A DNA stretch of 64,000 nucleotides from Sphaerochaeta pleomorpha str. Grapes (GTDB taxonomy: Bacteria > Spirochaetota > Spirochaetia > Sphaerochaetales > Sphaerochaetaceae): positions 1,178,001 through 1,242,000 of the forward strand of contig NC_016633.1 in assembly GCF_000236685.1 (NCBI RefSeq), in the 5' to 3' direction. This document shows, one piece after another, positions 18,904 through 29,248 of the stretch (within the stretch, counting starts at the first letter, position 1; each line of letters starts with the position of its first letter). A program made the position numbers and the translations under genes. Below the pieces are notes generated by a model that was given only the letters and a program-made list of their open reading frames with translations, searched no databases and was not told the origin of the DNA.

Positions 18904-20280
18904 TTAATAAGCATTTTCGTTCACGAAGCCTCTGAAGAACGTAAAAAACACAATCTTCATATCAAACAAGGCACTCCAGTTGCGAATATAATACAGATCA
19001 AACTCAATACGCCTTTCAAGGGAAGTATTCCCTCTCCATCCATTAACCTGAGCCCAGCCGGAAATCCCGGCCTTGGCACGATGCCTCATCCTATATCCTG
19101 GTATTTCACTATTGAACCGTTCCACTAGTTCAGGACGTTCAGGCCTTGGACCGATAAGACTCATGGAACCACCGATGACATTGAACAACTGGGGAAGTTC
19201 ATCCAGACTCGTACGACGAAGAAATCTGCCTATTTTGGTAATCCTAGGGTCATTTTCTTCTGTCCAATGCACAGCTCCTTCAGCCATATCGGTACGCATG
19301 CTTCTAAATTTATACATAGTAAATACTTTTTCATCTCTCGTCACCCTCCTCTGTTTGAAGATTATGGGTCCTGGAGAGCTAATCTTAATGAGAATCGAAA
19401 TAATCAAGAAAACGGGAGAAAGCAGTAAAACAGCCACAGAACAGGAAGTAATATCAAAAAGCCTCTTCTCAAATCGCTGAAAAACCCCAATCTCGGCAGC
19501 ATTGAGATGTAACATCGGAATCCATCGGAAGTCAGAAATCTTCGTTCCAATGTACGACTCGGGAATTGATGGCAGCAAGGCAACTTTTTGCTCAAGCAAA
19601 TCCAAACCCTGGGCAACCATTTCCTGTTGACGGTCATATTCCCTTCCAGGATATCCAATTACCACATTATCTGGTTTGGTCTTAGTAACTGCCTCACGCA
19701 ATGATGCTGCTTCAATCTGGGCACACCCGGGCAAAGACACACCTTTGCTATCGTATTGCCCCACAATATTGACCCCAGCACCGCATACCCGAACCAATGC
19801 TTTCTGATATTCTTGGAGTTTATCGCCAAAGCCGACAAGCAATACCCTCTGGGTAAAACGACCTTTCCTGTACGCCTTTTTTATAGCGCCTGCAATAATC
19901 GTACGTTCGAGGATGAGCAAAAAAACCGCAAATATAAAAAACAGGGCAATCGTGATACGACTGACTTTGCTCGGAAAGAAATAATACAGGATTACCACCA
20001 ATAAGAGAAAAACCTGAAATGCACTGGTAAAAATCCAAGAGGTTTCTTTCCTCCAAGACCTGTCCAGAGTCTGGTCATATAGCTTATTCTTGCTAAAGAA
20101 AAAGAAAAACATAACCAAAACAAGCACCGAAAGACTTAGAAAAAGTGAAAGGGAATCCCTCCGGCCACCAGGAAGAACGTAAAACCGTAAATAATATGCA
20201 AGAAACCAAGAGACGAGGATAGCGATACTATCGGCAATAATCTTTCCGATCACCAAGGACTGTTTAAATCTTCTCAACAT
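18904..20280 (-). CDS. Undecaprenyl-phosphate sugar phosphotransferase (WcaJ/PssY type)
   Basis: A polyisoprenyl-phosphate hexose-1-phosphate transferase, which starts a polysaccharide repeat unit by transferring a sugar phosphate to the lipid carrier. Of 458 residues, the N-terminal half has four TM helices plus a CoA-binding-like Rossmann region (RVLLVGFGDKLQEYQKALV). The C-terminal half is the catalytic domain: membrane-anchoring helix (KRLFDITSCSVAVLLLSP), KISSPGPIIFKQRRV, FTMYKFRSMR, FLRRTSLDELPQLFNV and SLIGPRPERPELVERF. Start ATG 20280 follows AAAAGG by 7 nt; an upstream in-frame extension lacks a site. First gene of the operon down to 15275. Confidence 0.93.
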   Translation of the reverse strand: MLRRFKQSLVIGKIIADSIAILVSWFLAYYLRFYVLPGGRRDSLSLFLSLSVLVLVMFFFFFSKNKLYDQTLDRSWRKETSWIFTSAFQVFLLLVVILYYFFPSKVSRITIALFFIFAVFLLILERTIIAGAIKKAYRKGRFTQRVLLVGFGDKLQEYQKALVRVCGAGVNIVGQYDSKGVSLPGCAQIEAASLREAVTKTKPDNVVIGYPGREYDRQQEMVAQGLDLLEQKVALLPSIPESYIGTKISDFRWIPMLHLNAAEIGVFQRFEKRLFDITSCSVAVLLLSPVFLIISILIKISSPGPIIFKQRRVTRDEKVFTMYKFRSMRTDMAEGAVHWTEENDPRITKIGRFLRRTSLDELPQLFNVIGGSMSLIGPRPERPELVERFNSEIPGYRMRHRAKAGISGWAQVNGWRGNTSLERRIEFDLYYIRNWSALFDMKIVFFTFFRGFVNENAY

Positions 20281-20378
20281 TACATTACCTTTTCGAATAC
20301 AAACCAATTCACAGCAGTATCGATACAACTATTTTGCCTGTCAACCTGCTTCCATACATATTTCTTACTCATACCCTA

Positions 20379-22118
20379 CTAAAGTTTTGAGAATCGAAGG
20401 TATAGGTTCTTTGCAAATCTACGCCGCTTGCTTCCCCTTGGAAACACACGTTCCCGAAAAGAAACAGAACCTTTTTTTTGTCCCTGGTCCACCATGGAGA
20501 GCACCCTGTCATAAAATGACGAGCGCTTTGCATAGTCCCAGAACAAATAGGCGAAGTCGGAAGAAGAGTCGTCCCAAGGTTTCTGAAACCCTGCATAGTG
20601 GATAATCTTTGGATTCTCCCTTGCTACCAGATAGGAACGGGAAATTGCATGGGGAGCTTGCATAATAAGAGGAAGCCTTTTCTGGGCACAGTCAACCACA
20701 ACATTCCAAGACATATCGAGAAGCGCTATCCTGCCCTTGCATTCCTTATTGAGAATATCCTGGTCGTTATATCGATATTTCCTTTTACTAGCAAGCAGCA
20801 GCCATTCATCGATTGAGTGTACAGCCTTTATTCCCTGTAAATCTATTACCAGCACTCCAGCTTGAAAATAGGGATCCTGCTTCCCTAATCCCACGACCGT
20901 TTCGATATACGAGGTTAACAAGGCATCATGTCCGCGAAGCCCCGCAATCTCAGCTTCCAAGGTAGCCCCAAGAACCATTCCCTTAAGGTCGGTAGCATAT
21001 AAATCGGCAACATCTGCATTGATCACAGTATCACAGTCGAGGTAGAGTACCTTCTCATAGCCACTGAGGATATCTGCAATAAGAAAACGGTAGTAGGTCT
21101 CATAACTGATATGGTCCGTAGGGTTTTTCTGCAACTGGCGACCCGATAGCATACCCGTTGGGTCAAAAAACCGAAGGGAGACATTCTCCCTTCCGCCAAC
21201 CATCATTTCCAACCTCTGTTTTGAATCCACAGAAAGGGAAGATTCCAAAATAACCACATCATAGCAATGCTTTGCTGAACAATGCTCAAGCATCGACTGC
21301 AGGCAAACACCAAGGGCGGGTGCAAAAAATTCATTCGAGGCAAACACAACCGGGACAGCCTTTGTAAAAGCCGGGACAAGGAAGAACGGGGTATCGGCAT
21401 GCTCGAACCGCACACAACCCAACTCCCGTGTCCTCAAAGCCGGATTTTCTTTTTTCTTTTGATCATAGAAAATTCGTGTCAGGCTATTTCCCACGAACGA
21501 GACAATCTCCAATTGGGAAAGAGAATAGGAACCCATATCAATTTTTTCACAAAACCGATCGAGAATGCCAAATAGGAATTCGCCATATTCCATGAACAAG
21601 TCTTTCTTAAAAAATGAAATGGCATGCTCGCTTAACAACTGCCCGGAAAAATAATCTTGGGTAGCCTGCAAATAACGGGGAAAAAAGGTTTTTACCAAAT
21701 CCAGAAGAACAGGAATCGTGTTTGCATCCCAAAAAGATTGACTTTCAGCAAATTTCGATACGCTGGAAAAGGAAGGGGATTGTTTCTTTACCCGTTGCGG
21801 CGTAGAGATAACCATATCCTGGCCTGCAACAAATGTTTCAAGGTAGGTATCAGAGTCCAGGCCATACGCCTTGCAGGCTGCTCTTGTCAGATAGGGCTCC
21901 TGTATCACGCTTGCCTTATCCTGGGAGAAATTCAAATACAGGTCCTGTGTAAAAAACCCGATATAGTGAAAATCATTATGAGCCAAAGCCCAACGTATCA
22001 TTGAGCAAAAGGAAGCGTAGCCCCCCATGCCCTCATCTTCGGGGAAAGGAAGAAAAACTGAGGAGGGAGCAATTGGAGCATTCTTGTGGCATAGCACAAG
22101 AAACGTTATCGTTGACAT
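20379..22118 (-). CDS. Two-domain protein with C-terminal GT8 glycosyltransferase
   Basis: A 579-residue protein. The N-terminal third reads ITFLVLCHKNAPIAPSSVF, HYIGFFTQDLYLNF and KAYGLDSDTYLETF, resembling the DUF4422-like domain often fused to sugar transferases. The C-terminal half is a retaining family 8 glycosyltransferase: PVVFASNEFFAPALGVCLQ, SYETYYRFLIADIL, the DxD metal/donor motif KVLYLDCDTVI, FQAGVLVIDL, and DQDILNKECKGRIALLD. Start ATG 22118 is preferred over a TTG 12 nt upstream because the GAGAG before ATG can act as binding site. It probably decorates a surface glycan, like its neighbours. Confidence 0.82.
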   Translation of the reverse strand: MSTITFLVLCHKNAPIAPSSVFLPFPEDEGMGGYASFCSMIRWALAHNDFHYIGFFTQDLYLNFSQDKASVIQEPYLTRAACKAYGLDSDTYLETFVAGQDMVISTPQRVKKQSPSFSSVSKFAESQSFWDANTIPVLLDLVKTFFPRYLQATQDYFSGQLLSEHAISFFKKDLFMEYGEFLFGILDRFCEKIDMGSYSLSQLEIVSFVGNSLTRIFYDQKKKENPALRTRELGCVRFEHADTPFFLVPAFTKAVPVVFASNEFFAPALGVCLQSMLEHCSAKHCYDVVILESSLSVDSKQRLEMMVGGRENVSLRFFDPTGMLSGRQLQKNPTDHISYETYYRFLIADILSGYEKVLYLDCDTVINADVADLYATDLKGMVLGATLEAEIAGLRGHDALLTSYIETVVGLGKQDPYFQAGVLVIDLQGIKAVHSIDEWLLLASKRKYRYNDQDILNKECKGRIALLDMSWNVVVDCAQKRLPLIMQAPHAISRSYLVARENPKIIHYAGFQKPWDDSSSDFAYLFWDYAKRSSFYDRVLSMVDQGQKKGSVSFRERVFPRGSKRRRFAKNLYLRFSKL

Positions 22119-22278
22119 TATTTCTCTCAACTTTGTACTAATTATTAATGCAAATCAGCAATATGTTTCGTCATAATAGCACCTTTGCCACTATTCAGAA
22201 ACCATCCGTTGGTATCAAAAACCAAATCGATACTAGTCAGGTACGGAAAAAATAACTATAAGGTACAATAACCCTCTA

Positions 22279-22566
22279 TCAGATATGGAGATGGTCATCA
22301 TACCGGTCACTGAGAATTTTCCGGCAATAGGAACCCTTTTGCTTGAGAATCTTCGAACCACGGGTTATCTTGCACAGCGAAATCTTATAGTTTGCCGCAA
22401 TCTCCCGCTGGGGAATACCACGATACAAATCTTTCATCAGATTCCAGCGCAATGTAAAATCCTTTTGTTCACCAGCAGTAAACAATTCTTCAAAAAGTTG
22501 TTTCATCGACTTCTCATCGGTAATATTGGTAAATATCTTAATCAAATCGTCATAGTCGGTTTGCAT
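22279..22566 (-). CDS. TrpR/YerC-family transcriptional regulator
   Basis: A 95-residue all-helical protein matching the Trp repressor superfamily: the ELFTAGEQKDFTLRWNLMK region, then helix-turn-helix GIPQREIAANYKISLCKITR followed by GSKIL. The closest type is YerC/YecD or TrpR. Trp-dependent TrpR function cannot be assumed since no trp genes are near. The start is ATG 22566, with GGAGG 5 nt upstream. It lies alone, between the GT8 gene and the divergently oriented VIT-family gene, so it might regulate one of these (inference). Confidence 0.8.
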   Translation of the reverse strand: MQTDYDDLIKIFTNITDEKSMKQLFEELFTAGEQKDFTLRWNLMKDLYRGIPQREIAANYKISLCKITRGSKILKQKGSYCRKILSDRYDDHLHI

Positions 22567-22675
22567 AGCAGCCTCCAAGCTCTCATTAGATTCTACAAAC
22601 AGAAATCAATGCGGTCAAGCAAACCTATTTCCAAAGTACTCATTGCCGATTATACTCGCAACCAAAGGAGTCATC

Positions 22676-23554
22676 ATGAAAGAGAGAGAATTGAGCGCCT
22701 CTACGACCCGGTTCCTCATGCAAATGCAAGCCAACGAACTAACGGAACACTTGGTATACGCTAAAATTGCAAATCACATGAAAAACGAACACAACAAAGC
22801 CGTATTGCTTCGGATTTCCGAAGAGGAAATGAAGCATGCAAAAATCTGGGAAAACATCACCGGGCAAAAAGCAAAACCCAAGAAAAGAAAAGCCTCCTGG
22901 TTGCATTTTCTCAGTTACATCCTTGGCTTCACTTTTGTGCTTAAAAAAATGGAAAACGGAGAGGATAATGCATCCAAAGGCTATTCTTCCTTAATCGACC
23001 AGCTTCCCGAGGCACAGAAAATTGCGGACGATGAAAAACGCCATGAGACAGAACTCATTGCCATGCTTGACGAAGAACGACTCCAGTATATCGGGTCTAT
23101 GGTCCTTGGCCTCAGTGACGCGCTCGTAGAACTCTCTGGAACCCTCGCAGGATTGACCTTTGCCCTCCAGAATACCCGCCTGATAGCCCTTTCGGGGCTT
23201 ATTACCGGAATTTCTGCAACGCTTTCCATGGCTTCCAGCGAATATTTATCCGCAAAGAACAGCGGCGACAAGAATGCAGCAAAGAGCAGCATGTACACAG
23301 GCATTGCCTATGTCTTTACGGTTGCCTTCATGGTACTTCCCTACCTGGTATTCTCCTCCTATGTCCTGGCACTTGTAGTGATGATGGTAACTGTTGTAAT
23401 CATTATCATGCTTTTCACCTATTATACCTCGGTGGCCAAAGACCTTCCCTTTGGCAAACGGTTTTTGGAAATGGCAGGTATCAGCCTTACAGTCGCTGCC
23501 ATATCGTTCTGCATCGGAATTCTTGTAAAGAAATTCCTAGGAATTGAGATATAA
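22676..23554 (+). CDS. Rubrerythrin-VIT1 fusion, Fe/Mn transporter
   Basis: A 292-residue protein with an N-terminal ferritin-like diiron domain (about residues 1-130) containing the Glu/His pattern ANELTEHLVYAKIAN, SEEEMKHAKIWENI and DDEKRHETELIAML. A C-terminal VIT1/CCC1 domain has five TM helices (VLGLSDALVELSGTLAGLTF with the conserved metal-path Asp, then SMASSEYLSAK). Such proteins export or sequester iron or manganese and sense the metal through the diiron part. Start ATG 22676 has AAAGGAG upstream. It is followed 2 nt later by the aldo/keto reductase, so the two are probably co-transcribed. Confidence 0.88.
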   Translation: MKERELSASTTRFLMQMQANELTEHLVYAKIANHMKNEHNKAVLLRISEEEMKHAKIWENITGQKAKPKKRKASWLHFLSYILGFTFVLKKMENGEDNASKGYSSLIDQLPEAQKIADDEKRHETELIAMLDEERLQYIGSMVLGLSDALVELSGTLAGLTFALQNTRLIALSGLITGISATLSMASSEYLSAKNSGDKNAAKSSMYTGIAYVFTVAFMVLPYLVFSSYVLALVVMMVTVVIIIMLFTYYTSVAKDLPFGKRFLEMAGISLTVAAISFCIGILVKKFLGIEI

Positions 23555-23556
23555 CC

Positions 23557-24510
23557 ATGAAATACATCCCTTTTTTTGATAGAGACCTAGCCCAGATTGC
23601 CCTTGGCTGTGACCATTACGGAGAAACCATCAGCGAAGAAATCTCATTCGCCCAAATGGATGCATATGTTGAGGCAGGAGGAAACCTGCTCGATACAGCC
23701 CATGTATATGGACAGGACAAAGCAGGGGAAAGCTCAACAAGTGAACTGGTTATCGGTAAATGGTTGAAAGCGAACGGGATGAGAAAGGAACTGACTGTCG
23801 TATCAAAAGGATGCCACCCCTTCAAGGATGACTTGCACCGCTCCAGGCTCAATGAGAAAGACATGCTTGAGGATATCGAAAAAACTCTTGAGCAACTTGG
23901 CACCGATTCTGTGGATATCTGGTATTTCCATAGGGACAATCTACAGCTCAAGGCATCAGAAATCCTTGATATGGGAAGCGTCCTGATTAAAAAGGGTATG
24001 GTAAAACACCTAGGGACTTCCAATTGGACAACAGAAAGGATAGAAGAGGCCAATACGTGGGCAAAAGCCCATGACAAACCGGCTTTTTCCATCAGCGAGA
24101 TCCAATGGAGCCTTGCAAGGTGCACTCCCCTCACCTGGGGAGACGATACGTTGGTCTGCATGACGGAAAAACAGCAAATATGGTATGAGAAAAACAATTT
24201 TCCTGTAATGTGCTTTGCCTCCCAGGCAAAAGGGCTTTTCTCAAAAGTCATCGCAGGGACTGAGAATACTCTGAGCAAACAGGCCAGAAGCCGCTTCCTC
24301 ACCGAGGGAAACCTTGCGCTGGTTCCAAAATGCAAAGCCTTATCCGAGGAACTTGGCGTTACCCCTGCAGCAATCTGTATGGCCTACCTTACCAGTATGA
24401 AAAACCCAACCATTGCCATTGCAGGGTCTTCGCGCCTTTCCCAGATTACCGACACCCTTAGCGGTGCAGACTTGACTCTAACTGAAGACCAACTCCGTTC
24501 ACTTCGATGA
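23557..24510 (+). CDS. Aldo/keto reductase
   Basis: A 317-residue NAD(P)H-dependent oxidoreductase with TIM-barrel fold. Catalytic tetrad candidates are visible: Asp in GGNLLDTAHVY, Tyr in the same motif, Lys in TVVSKGCHPF, His in DIWYFHRDN. The cofactor site is suggested by PTIAIAGSSRLSQI near the C-terminus. It is translationally linked to the VIT-family gene (2-nt gap) and overlaps the next transporter gene by ATGA. The branch with FHRDN resembles general-stress and sugar-ketone reductases; the substrate is unknown. Confidence 0.9.
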   Translation: MKYIPFFDRDLAQIALGCDHYGETISEEISFAQMDAYVEAGGNLLDTAHVYGQDKAGESSTSELVIGKWLKANGMRKELTVVSKGCHPFKDDLHRSRLNEKDMLEDIEKTLEQLGTDSVDIWYFHRDNLQLKASEILDMGSVLIKKGMVKHLGTSNWTTERIEEANTWAKAHDKPAFSISEIQWSLARCTPLTWGDDTLVCMTEKQQIWYEKNNFPVMCFASQAKGLFSKVIAGTENTLSKQARSRFLTEGNLALVPKCKALSEELGVTPAAICMAYLTSMKNPTIAIAGSSRLSQITDTLSGADLTLTEDQLRSLR

Positions 24511-25418
24511 TCCGATACAGAACAGGGATAGCCCTAACTCTTATTTCATCATGTTTCTTTGGACTGATGGGCCTCTTCAACAGGATAGCTCTCGAGGGGG
24601 GGGTCAGTCTCTTTGAACGGATTACCCTTCGTTTTTTCCTGGCCTCCTTGATTCTCTTCGCCCTGATCAAAATACAGGGCAAAAAGATGGCCCTGCCAAA
24701 AGGATTTGGGTTACGGCTGATTCTTTCCTCCTCGCTCTTTTTCGGGGGTACAAGTTTCTTTCTTTTCTATTCCTATCTCTTTATTCCTACTTCCTTGACG
24801 ACTACCTTGCATTTCACCTACCCACTTCTTATTTTGGGGGGAAATATCCTCCTGGACGGGGCGCGCCCTTCGCTTCTACAGAAAATCGGTACCGCCTTGT
24901 CGATTGCAGGGTTGTTATTTGCCCTGAGGCCTGGTTCTGGGGACCAGAGCATTAACAGTTTCGGCATCTTTCTCGCCCTTGCCTCAGCGGTAACTTTCTT
25001 GCTGTATGTCCGTTTTCTCTCAAAAAAAGAGAGCAAAGACATGGATAATACCGTACTGATGTTTTATGTCCTTTTATTTTCAGCTCTTGCTTGGTCGTTT
25101 CCAACCCTGTTCCTTATACTGAAAAACGGGCATGGACCCTTGGTATGGTCAAAGGCTATCGTGGGACTCTTAGGACTGGCAGTTCCCTCCACCGCCCTTG
25201 CTTGCACCTTTTTCTCTTTGGGGGTAAGAAGCATCGGGTCAGACAAAGCCTCTATTCTCAGTGTCTTCGAACCGCTAACCTCCATTCTCGCCGGGGTGGT
25301 ACTGCTCGGAGAAAAACTTCCCTCCACATTTGCCCTCGGGGCATTCCTTATTCTTTGTGGTTCTTATCTCGTTTCCAAATCCAAGTCAGATACAGTTTGC
25401 CTTGCACCTATCGCCTAG
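24507..25418 (+). CDS. DMT-superfamily EamA transporter
   Basis: A 303-residue inner-membrane protein with ten predicted TM helices as two EamA repeats (FFGLMGLFNRIALEGGVSLF in repeat 1; SVFEPLTSILAGVVLLGE in repeat 2, the typical EPL..G...LGE motif). Such proteins usually export metabolites or amino acids. The start overlaps the stop of the aldo/keto reductase (ATGA), so translation is coupled. Substrate not deducible. Confidence 0.88.
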   Translation: MIRYRTGIALTLISSCFFGLMGLFNRIALEGGVSLFERITLRFFLASLILFALIKIQGKKMALPKGFGLRLILSSSLFFGGTSFFLFYSYLFIPTSLTTTLHFTYPLLILGGNILLDGARPSLLQKIGTALSIAGLLFALRPGSGDQSINSFGIFLALASAVTFLLYVRFLSKKESKDMDNTVLMFYVLLFSALAWSFPTLFLILKNGHGPLVWSKAIVGLLGLAVPSTALACTFFSLGVRSIGSDKASILSVFEPLTSILAGVVLLGEKLPSTFALGAFLILCGSYLVSKSKSDTVCLAPIA

Positions 25419-25431
25419 GAGTCTTGCCAGT

Positions 25432-26343
25432 ATGGAACAATCTTTTTCACAACCCCTATCGTTTCTTTTCATCATATTCCTTGCCAATATCCTTAAACGA
25501 TTCGGAATATTCGGAAAAGATGATTTTAAAGTGCTCGCGAAGATAACCTTGAACGTAACGCTTCCCGCCGCAATTATTGCCAGCTTCGATTCATTCTCCA
25601 TGGATTATACTTTGTTCATCCTTGTCGGCTATGGAATTTTGGCAAACGTCATCCTGATGGGAGTTGCTTACTGGATAATGCGAAAGGAATCAAACAACAA
25701 GAAGGCCTATGCACTGCTCAATGGGGCCACCTATAATATAGGGAATTTTTCGTTTCCCTTCATCCAAGGACTCTTCGGGGCCCCCGGACTGGTTGTCGCA
25801 GCTCTCTTCGACCTTGGCAATGCACTCATGACCACTGGATTCACCTATTCCATTGCATCTTCGACCGCGGGCGGGACAAGGCCCAGCCCCAAAGACCTTG
25901 CAAAGAAACTCTTGGAATCTGCACCTTTCGATACCTATCTGGTCATGTTGACACTTTCGTTTTTTAACCTTCACCTACCATTGGTACTCTCACAGACTAT
26001 GCAGATGATAGGAAAAGCAAACCCGATCATAGCAATGTTCATGATCGGGTTGATGCTTGATATACATTTCGAAAAAGACTGGATCAGGGACTCAATCAAG
26101 ATTCTTTCCATCCGCTTGCTATCGGGAATAGCTTTCTCAGCAGCAATCTGGTACTTCACCCCGTTGGATACCGTGGTAAAGATTACCCTAGTCCTGATTT
26201 TCTTCTCCCCGATCTCAACGATCTCTGCTGCATTTACCGAGCGATGTACCCATGACGGACGGTTGTCATCCTTCACGACATCCCTTTCCGTAATTGCAAG
26301 CATTGGTCTTTACCTGTTCCTTATCCCGTTGCTTATGGCCTAA
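25432..26343 (+). CDS. AEC-family (auxin efflux carrier-like) permease
   Basis: A 303-residue membrane protein with about ten TM helices: [35 protein letters not shown] (the conserved LNVTLPA motif of the AEC family) and [19 protein letters not shown]. These carriers export organic acids such as malate or malonate. Start ATG 25432 is set by GGAG 10 nt upstream and by the family N-terminus; the frame is open upstream only as overlap with the DMT gene. The last four bases overlap the convergent xylose isomerase gene. Substrate unknown. Confidence 0.85.
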   Translation: MEQSFSQPLSFLFIIFLANILKRFGIFGKDDFKVLAKITLNVTLPAAIIASFDSFSMDYTLFILVGYGILANVILMGVAYWIMRKESNNKKAYALLNGATYNIGNFSFPFIQGLFGAPGLVVAALFDLGNALMTTGFTYSIASSTAGGTRPSPKDLAKKLLESAPFDTYLVMLTLSFFNLHLPLVLSQTMQMIGKANPIIAMFMIGLMLDIHFEKDWIRDSIKILSIRLLSGIAFSAAIWYFTPLDTVVKITLVLIFFSPISTISAAFTERCTHDGRLSSFTTSLSVIASIGLYLFLIPLLMA

Positions 26344-27668
26344 CCGAACAGGTAGGAATTGAGCAGGTTGTTCAGATATTCCTGTTTGCCACTGTGCTGT
26401 ACGATTTGTGCATTTCTGCCCATCTCGGCAAGGGTTGCAAAATCCATCTTCCCTGCCTCGAACAGATTGCCGTTTCCCGCATCAAAAGATGCATAACGAT
26501 TCTTTACCAAGGAATCGAACTTCCCGTCCTCGATAATCCTGTTGGCAATTTCCAGACCAAGGGCGAAACTATCCATGCCTCCGATATGGGCAATGAACAA
26601 GTCTTCCAGGTCAGTGGAATTCCTCCTGCGCTTTGCGTCGAAGTTCAAACCGCCATCTTTGAGTCCACCCTGACGGAGGATGACCAACATCGCGGAAACA
26701 GTCTCGTAGACATTTGAGGGGAATTCATCGGTATCCCAACCATTCTGGGCATCACCCTGGTTGGCATCGACACTTCCCAGCATGTGGTTGTCGGCACAGA
26801 CCTGCAGGTCATGGGCAAACGTATGGCCGGCCAGTGTCGCATGGTTAGCCTCGATATTGCACTTGAAATCGGCCTCAAGCCCAAATTCCCTGATAAAGGC
26901 AATTGCAGTCTGGGCATCGTAGTCATATTGGTGCTTGGAAGGTTCCATCGGTTTAGGTTCGATAAGGAAGGTGCCTTTGAAACCAATACTCCGGCCATAA
27001 TCGCGTGCCATGGCAAGGAAACGGCCAAGATGTTCACGTTCCCGCTTCATATCAGTGTTGAGCAATGACATATACCCTTCACGGCCACCCCAGAAAACAT
27101 AATTGCTACCGCCAAGCTGCACATTTACATCCAGGCAATTTTTTACCTGCAGGGCTGCACGGGAAACAACGGCGAAGTCAGGATTGGTTGCTGCCCCATT
27201 CATATAGAAAGGATGGCTGAAAGCATTGGCAGTATTCCAGAGCAACTTGACCCCGGTGGCCTTCTGCCTGGCAAGCAGGACGTCGGCAACCTTATGGTAG
27301 TTCTTCTCATAGGTCTTTGCATCGTCACTCATCGGAGCGACATCTGCATCATGGAAGCAGTAGTACTGGGTACCGAGCTTCGTAAAGAATTCAAAGGCTG
27401 CATCAGCCTTGGCAAAAGCCTCGGTCATAGGGTCTTTGTCTGCGAAAGGAAACGTAATCGTTGCGCTTCCGAAGGGATCGGCTCCATTCGCACAGAAACT
27501 ATGCCAATAGGCGGTGGCAAATCTCAGATGTTCTGCCATGGTCTTGGTACCGATTTTCTTATCGGCGTCATAATACCTGAAGGCGAGTGGATTATCACTG
27601 CCTTTTCCCTCAAACTGAATCTTCCCGATTCCCTTGAAGTATTCCTTGTCACCTACAAAATATTCCAT
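26340..27668 (-). CDS. xylA: Xylose isomerase
   Basis: Converts D-xylose to D-xylulose in the cytoplasm with two divalent metals. 442 residues, normal for the long (type II) form. Visible motifs: [10 protein letters not shown] with the catalytic His and Asp, [37 protein letters not shown], and the metal site [24 protein letters not shown] lies 8 nt before ATG. It follows xylB by 11 nt in the same operon, and a divergent AraC-type regulator sits upstream of xylB. Together these give the standard isomerase pathway into the pentose phosphate route. Confidence 0.98.
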   Translation of the reverse strand: MEYFVGDKEYFKGIGKIQFEGKGSDNPLAFRYYDADKKIGTKTMAEHLRFATAYWHSFCANGADPFGSATITFPFADKDPMTEAFAKADAAFEFFTKLGTQYYCFHDADVAPMSDDAKTYEKNYHKVADVLLARQKATGVKLLWNTANAFSHPFYMNGAATNPDFAVVSRAALQVKNCLDVNVQLGGSNYVFWGGREGYMSLLNTDMKREREHLGRFLAMARDYGRSIGFKGTFLIEPKPMEPSKHQYDYDAQTAIAFIREFGLEADFKCNIEANHATLAGHTFAHDLQVCADNHMLGSVDANQGDAQNGWDTDEFPSNVYETVSAMLVILRQGGLKDGGLNFDAKRRRNSTDLEDLFIAHIGGMDSFALGLEIANRIIEDGKFDSLVKNRYASFDAGNGNLFEAGKMDFATLAEMGRNAQIVQHSGKQEYLNNLLNSYLFG

Positions 27669-27679
27669 ATCTCTTCCTC

Positions 27680-29158
27680 CTAACTGAATATTGCTCGCAT
27701 AGACTCTACATATGTTTGATAACGGCCATAGGCATGCTCATAGGCCTCTTTGACTGATACATCCACTTCACAACGTTTGGAATCATCGAACTTGACATGT
27801 TCTGCGATGAGGTCTGCAAGGCTACCTCCCTGCAGGGTCCACAGAGCCTGCAGGGCTGCCCCGAAGGCAGCACTCTCTGTCACCTGGGGGACATCGACAG
27901 GAAGCTGCATGACATCGCACGTAATTCTCCGCCAGATTGGGCTTTTGGCCCCTCCCCCGGTAAGGATCAAGCGCTTGGGGACAAACCCAAGTTCCCGGAA
28001 AGCATCAAGGCCACCCTTCATTGCATAGACAGAACTTTCCAAGGCGGCCCGGGCAATATTCTCGGGTTTCATATTGGTGAGGTCAAACCCTGCAAGCACA
28101 CCCTTTCCATGGGGAAAGTTAGGAACCCGCTCACCATTGAAATAGGGAAGCATGGTAACCCCGTTGCAGCCAATGGGTGCCTGCCCGGCCAAGGCATCCA
28201 ATTGCTTGACATCATATCCAAAAAGCGAACGGACCTGCTCCGTGGTAATGGTGCAGTTCATCGTACAAAGCAAGGGAAGATAGCCCCCACTCGAGGAACA
28301 GAAAGCAGCCAGGCGTCCCTGTCGGTCGGCAACACAGCTGTCGCTGTAACCGAACAAAGTCCCGCTGGTCCCCATGCTCATAGTCAAGGTACCACCCTGG
28401 ACACACCCTGTCCCTATGGCTCCCATCATATTGTCCCCACCGCCGGTGGAAACGACGACATCCAGGCCAAGACCCAGCTCAGCGGCAACCTTTCCCTGGA
28501 CCGTACCACAGGAAGACCCTTCTTTGATAAGACTGGGAAGCATACCCAGCAGGTCCCTTTCATCGTCAATGGCCGCGAGAACTTCCTTGCTCCACTGTTT
28601 GGTGCGTACATCGAGCATGGCCGTACCAGAGGCATCGCCTGCTTCCATGGTATAGTTCCCGGTCAAATAGAAATTGATATAATCATGGGGCAACAGAATG
28701 TGGGCAAGCTTTGCATACGCTACACTGTTGTTTTCTTTCAAAGAAAGCACTTTTGAGGCGGTGTAACCGGGAAGAATCTGGTTTCCCAGCAGTGCAAAGA
28801 CTGCATCCTCACCACCGAGACGTCGGGTCAAGGTATCGCATTGTCTGGAGGTCGAGGTATCACACCAGAGTTTTACAGGGGCCAAGACCTGGCCATCCTT
28901 GTCCAAGGGGACAAAGCCATGTTGCTGGCCGGATACACCGAGGGCAACAATGTGTTTTTTAATTTCTGCAGGTATCTGGGCAAAACATGACTTGATAGCC
29001 TCGATATACCATGAGGCTTCCTGCTCCCTGCTCCCGTCATCCCGGCTATCGAGGTTATGGGGTGCACTGGTAACAAGAACAACGTCTTTCTTTTGAACAT
29101 CATAGCAGAGAACCTTCGTGCTCTGCGTTCCAGTATCAATTCCGGCAACAATTTGCAT
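27680..29158 (-). CDS. xylB: Xylulokinase
   Basis: FGGY-family kinase phosphorylating D-xylulose to D-xylulose 5-phosphate. 492 residues, normal. The phosphate-1 motif [15 protein letters not shown] is at the N-terminus, [13 protein letters not shown] is the xylulokinase MHG-like sugar-binding segment, and [19 protein letters not shown] is the ATP-binding adenosine motif. Start ATG 29158 is chosen since GGAG lies 5 nt before it; the in-frame upstream extension lacks support. First gene of xylBA. The 87-bp gap to the divergent regulator contains likely operator repeats. Confidence 0.97.
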   Translation of the reverse strand: MQIVAGIDTGTQSTKVLCYDVQKKDVVLVTSAPHNLDSRDDGSREQEASWYIEAIKSCFAQIPAEIKKHIVALGVSGQQHGFVPLDKDGQVLAPVKLWCDTSTSRQCDTLTRRLGGEDAVFALLGNQILPGYTASKVLSLKENNSVAYAKLAHILLPHDYINFYLTGNYTMEAGDASGTAMLDVRTKQWSKEVLAAIDDERDLLGMLPSLIKEGSSCGTVQGKVAAELGLGLDVVVSTGGGDNMMGAIGTGCVQGGTLTMSMGTSGTLFGYSDSCVADRQGRLAAFCSSSGGYLPLLCTMNCTITTEQVRSLFGYDVKQLDALAGQAPIGCNGVTMLPYFNGERVPNFPHGKGVLAGFDLTNMKPENIARAALESSVYAMKGGLDAFRELGFVPKRLILTGGGAKSPIWRRITCDVMQLPVDVPQVTESAAFGAALQALWTLQGGSLADLIAEHVKFDDSKRCEVDVSVKEAYEHAYGRYQTYVESMRAIFS

Positions 29159-29209
29159 AGAAGCTCCTTTATATAGCTTCAGCATCATCCAAATCAGACG
29201 ACTTTACCA

Positions 29210-29248
29210 TAGACAGGATTGGAAAAACATATGTATTATTGACATATG
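29210..29248 (+). promoter_or_regulatory. AraC-type regulator promoter with repeated ACATATG
   Basis: TAGACA (29210-29215), an 18-nt spacer and TATTAT (29234-29239) place the transcription start at about the ATG (29246) itself, so the regulator mRNA may be leaderless; no Shine-Dalgarno is visible. ACATATG occurs twice (29227-29233 and 29242-29248), 15 bp apart, suitable for binding of an AraC-type protein. The same gap must hold the xylB promoter. Confidence 0.5.

Noticed and set aside
27797-28756. Long plus-strand open frame (319 codons) opposite the xylulokinase gene.
   Set aside because: It lies wholly inside xylB on the other strand and has no binding site or recognisable protein; a shadow of the codon pattern.
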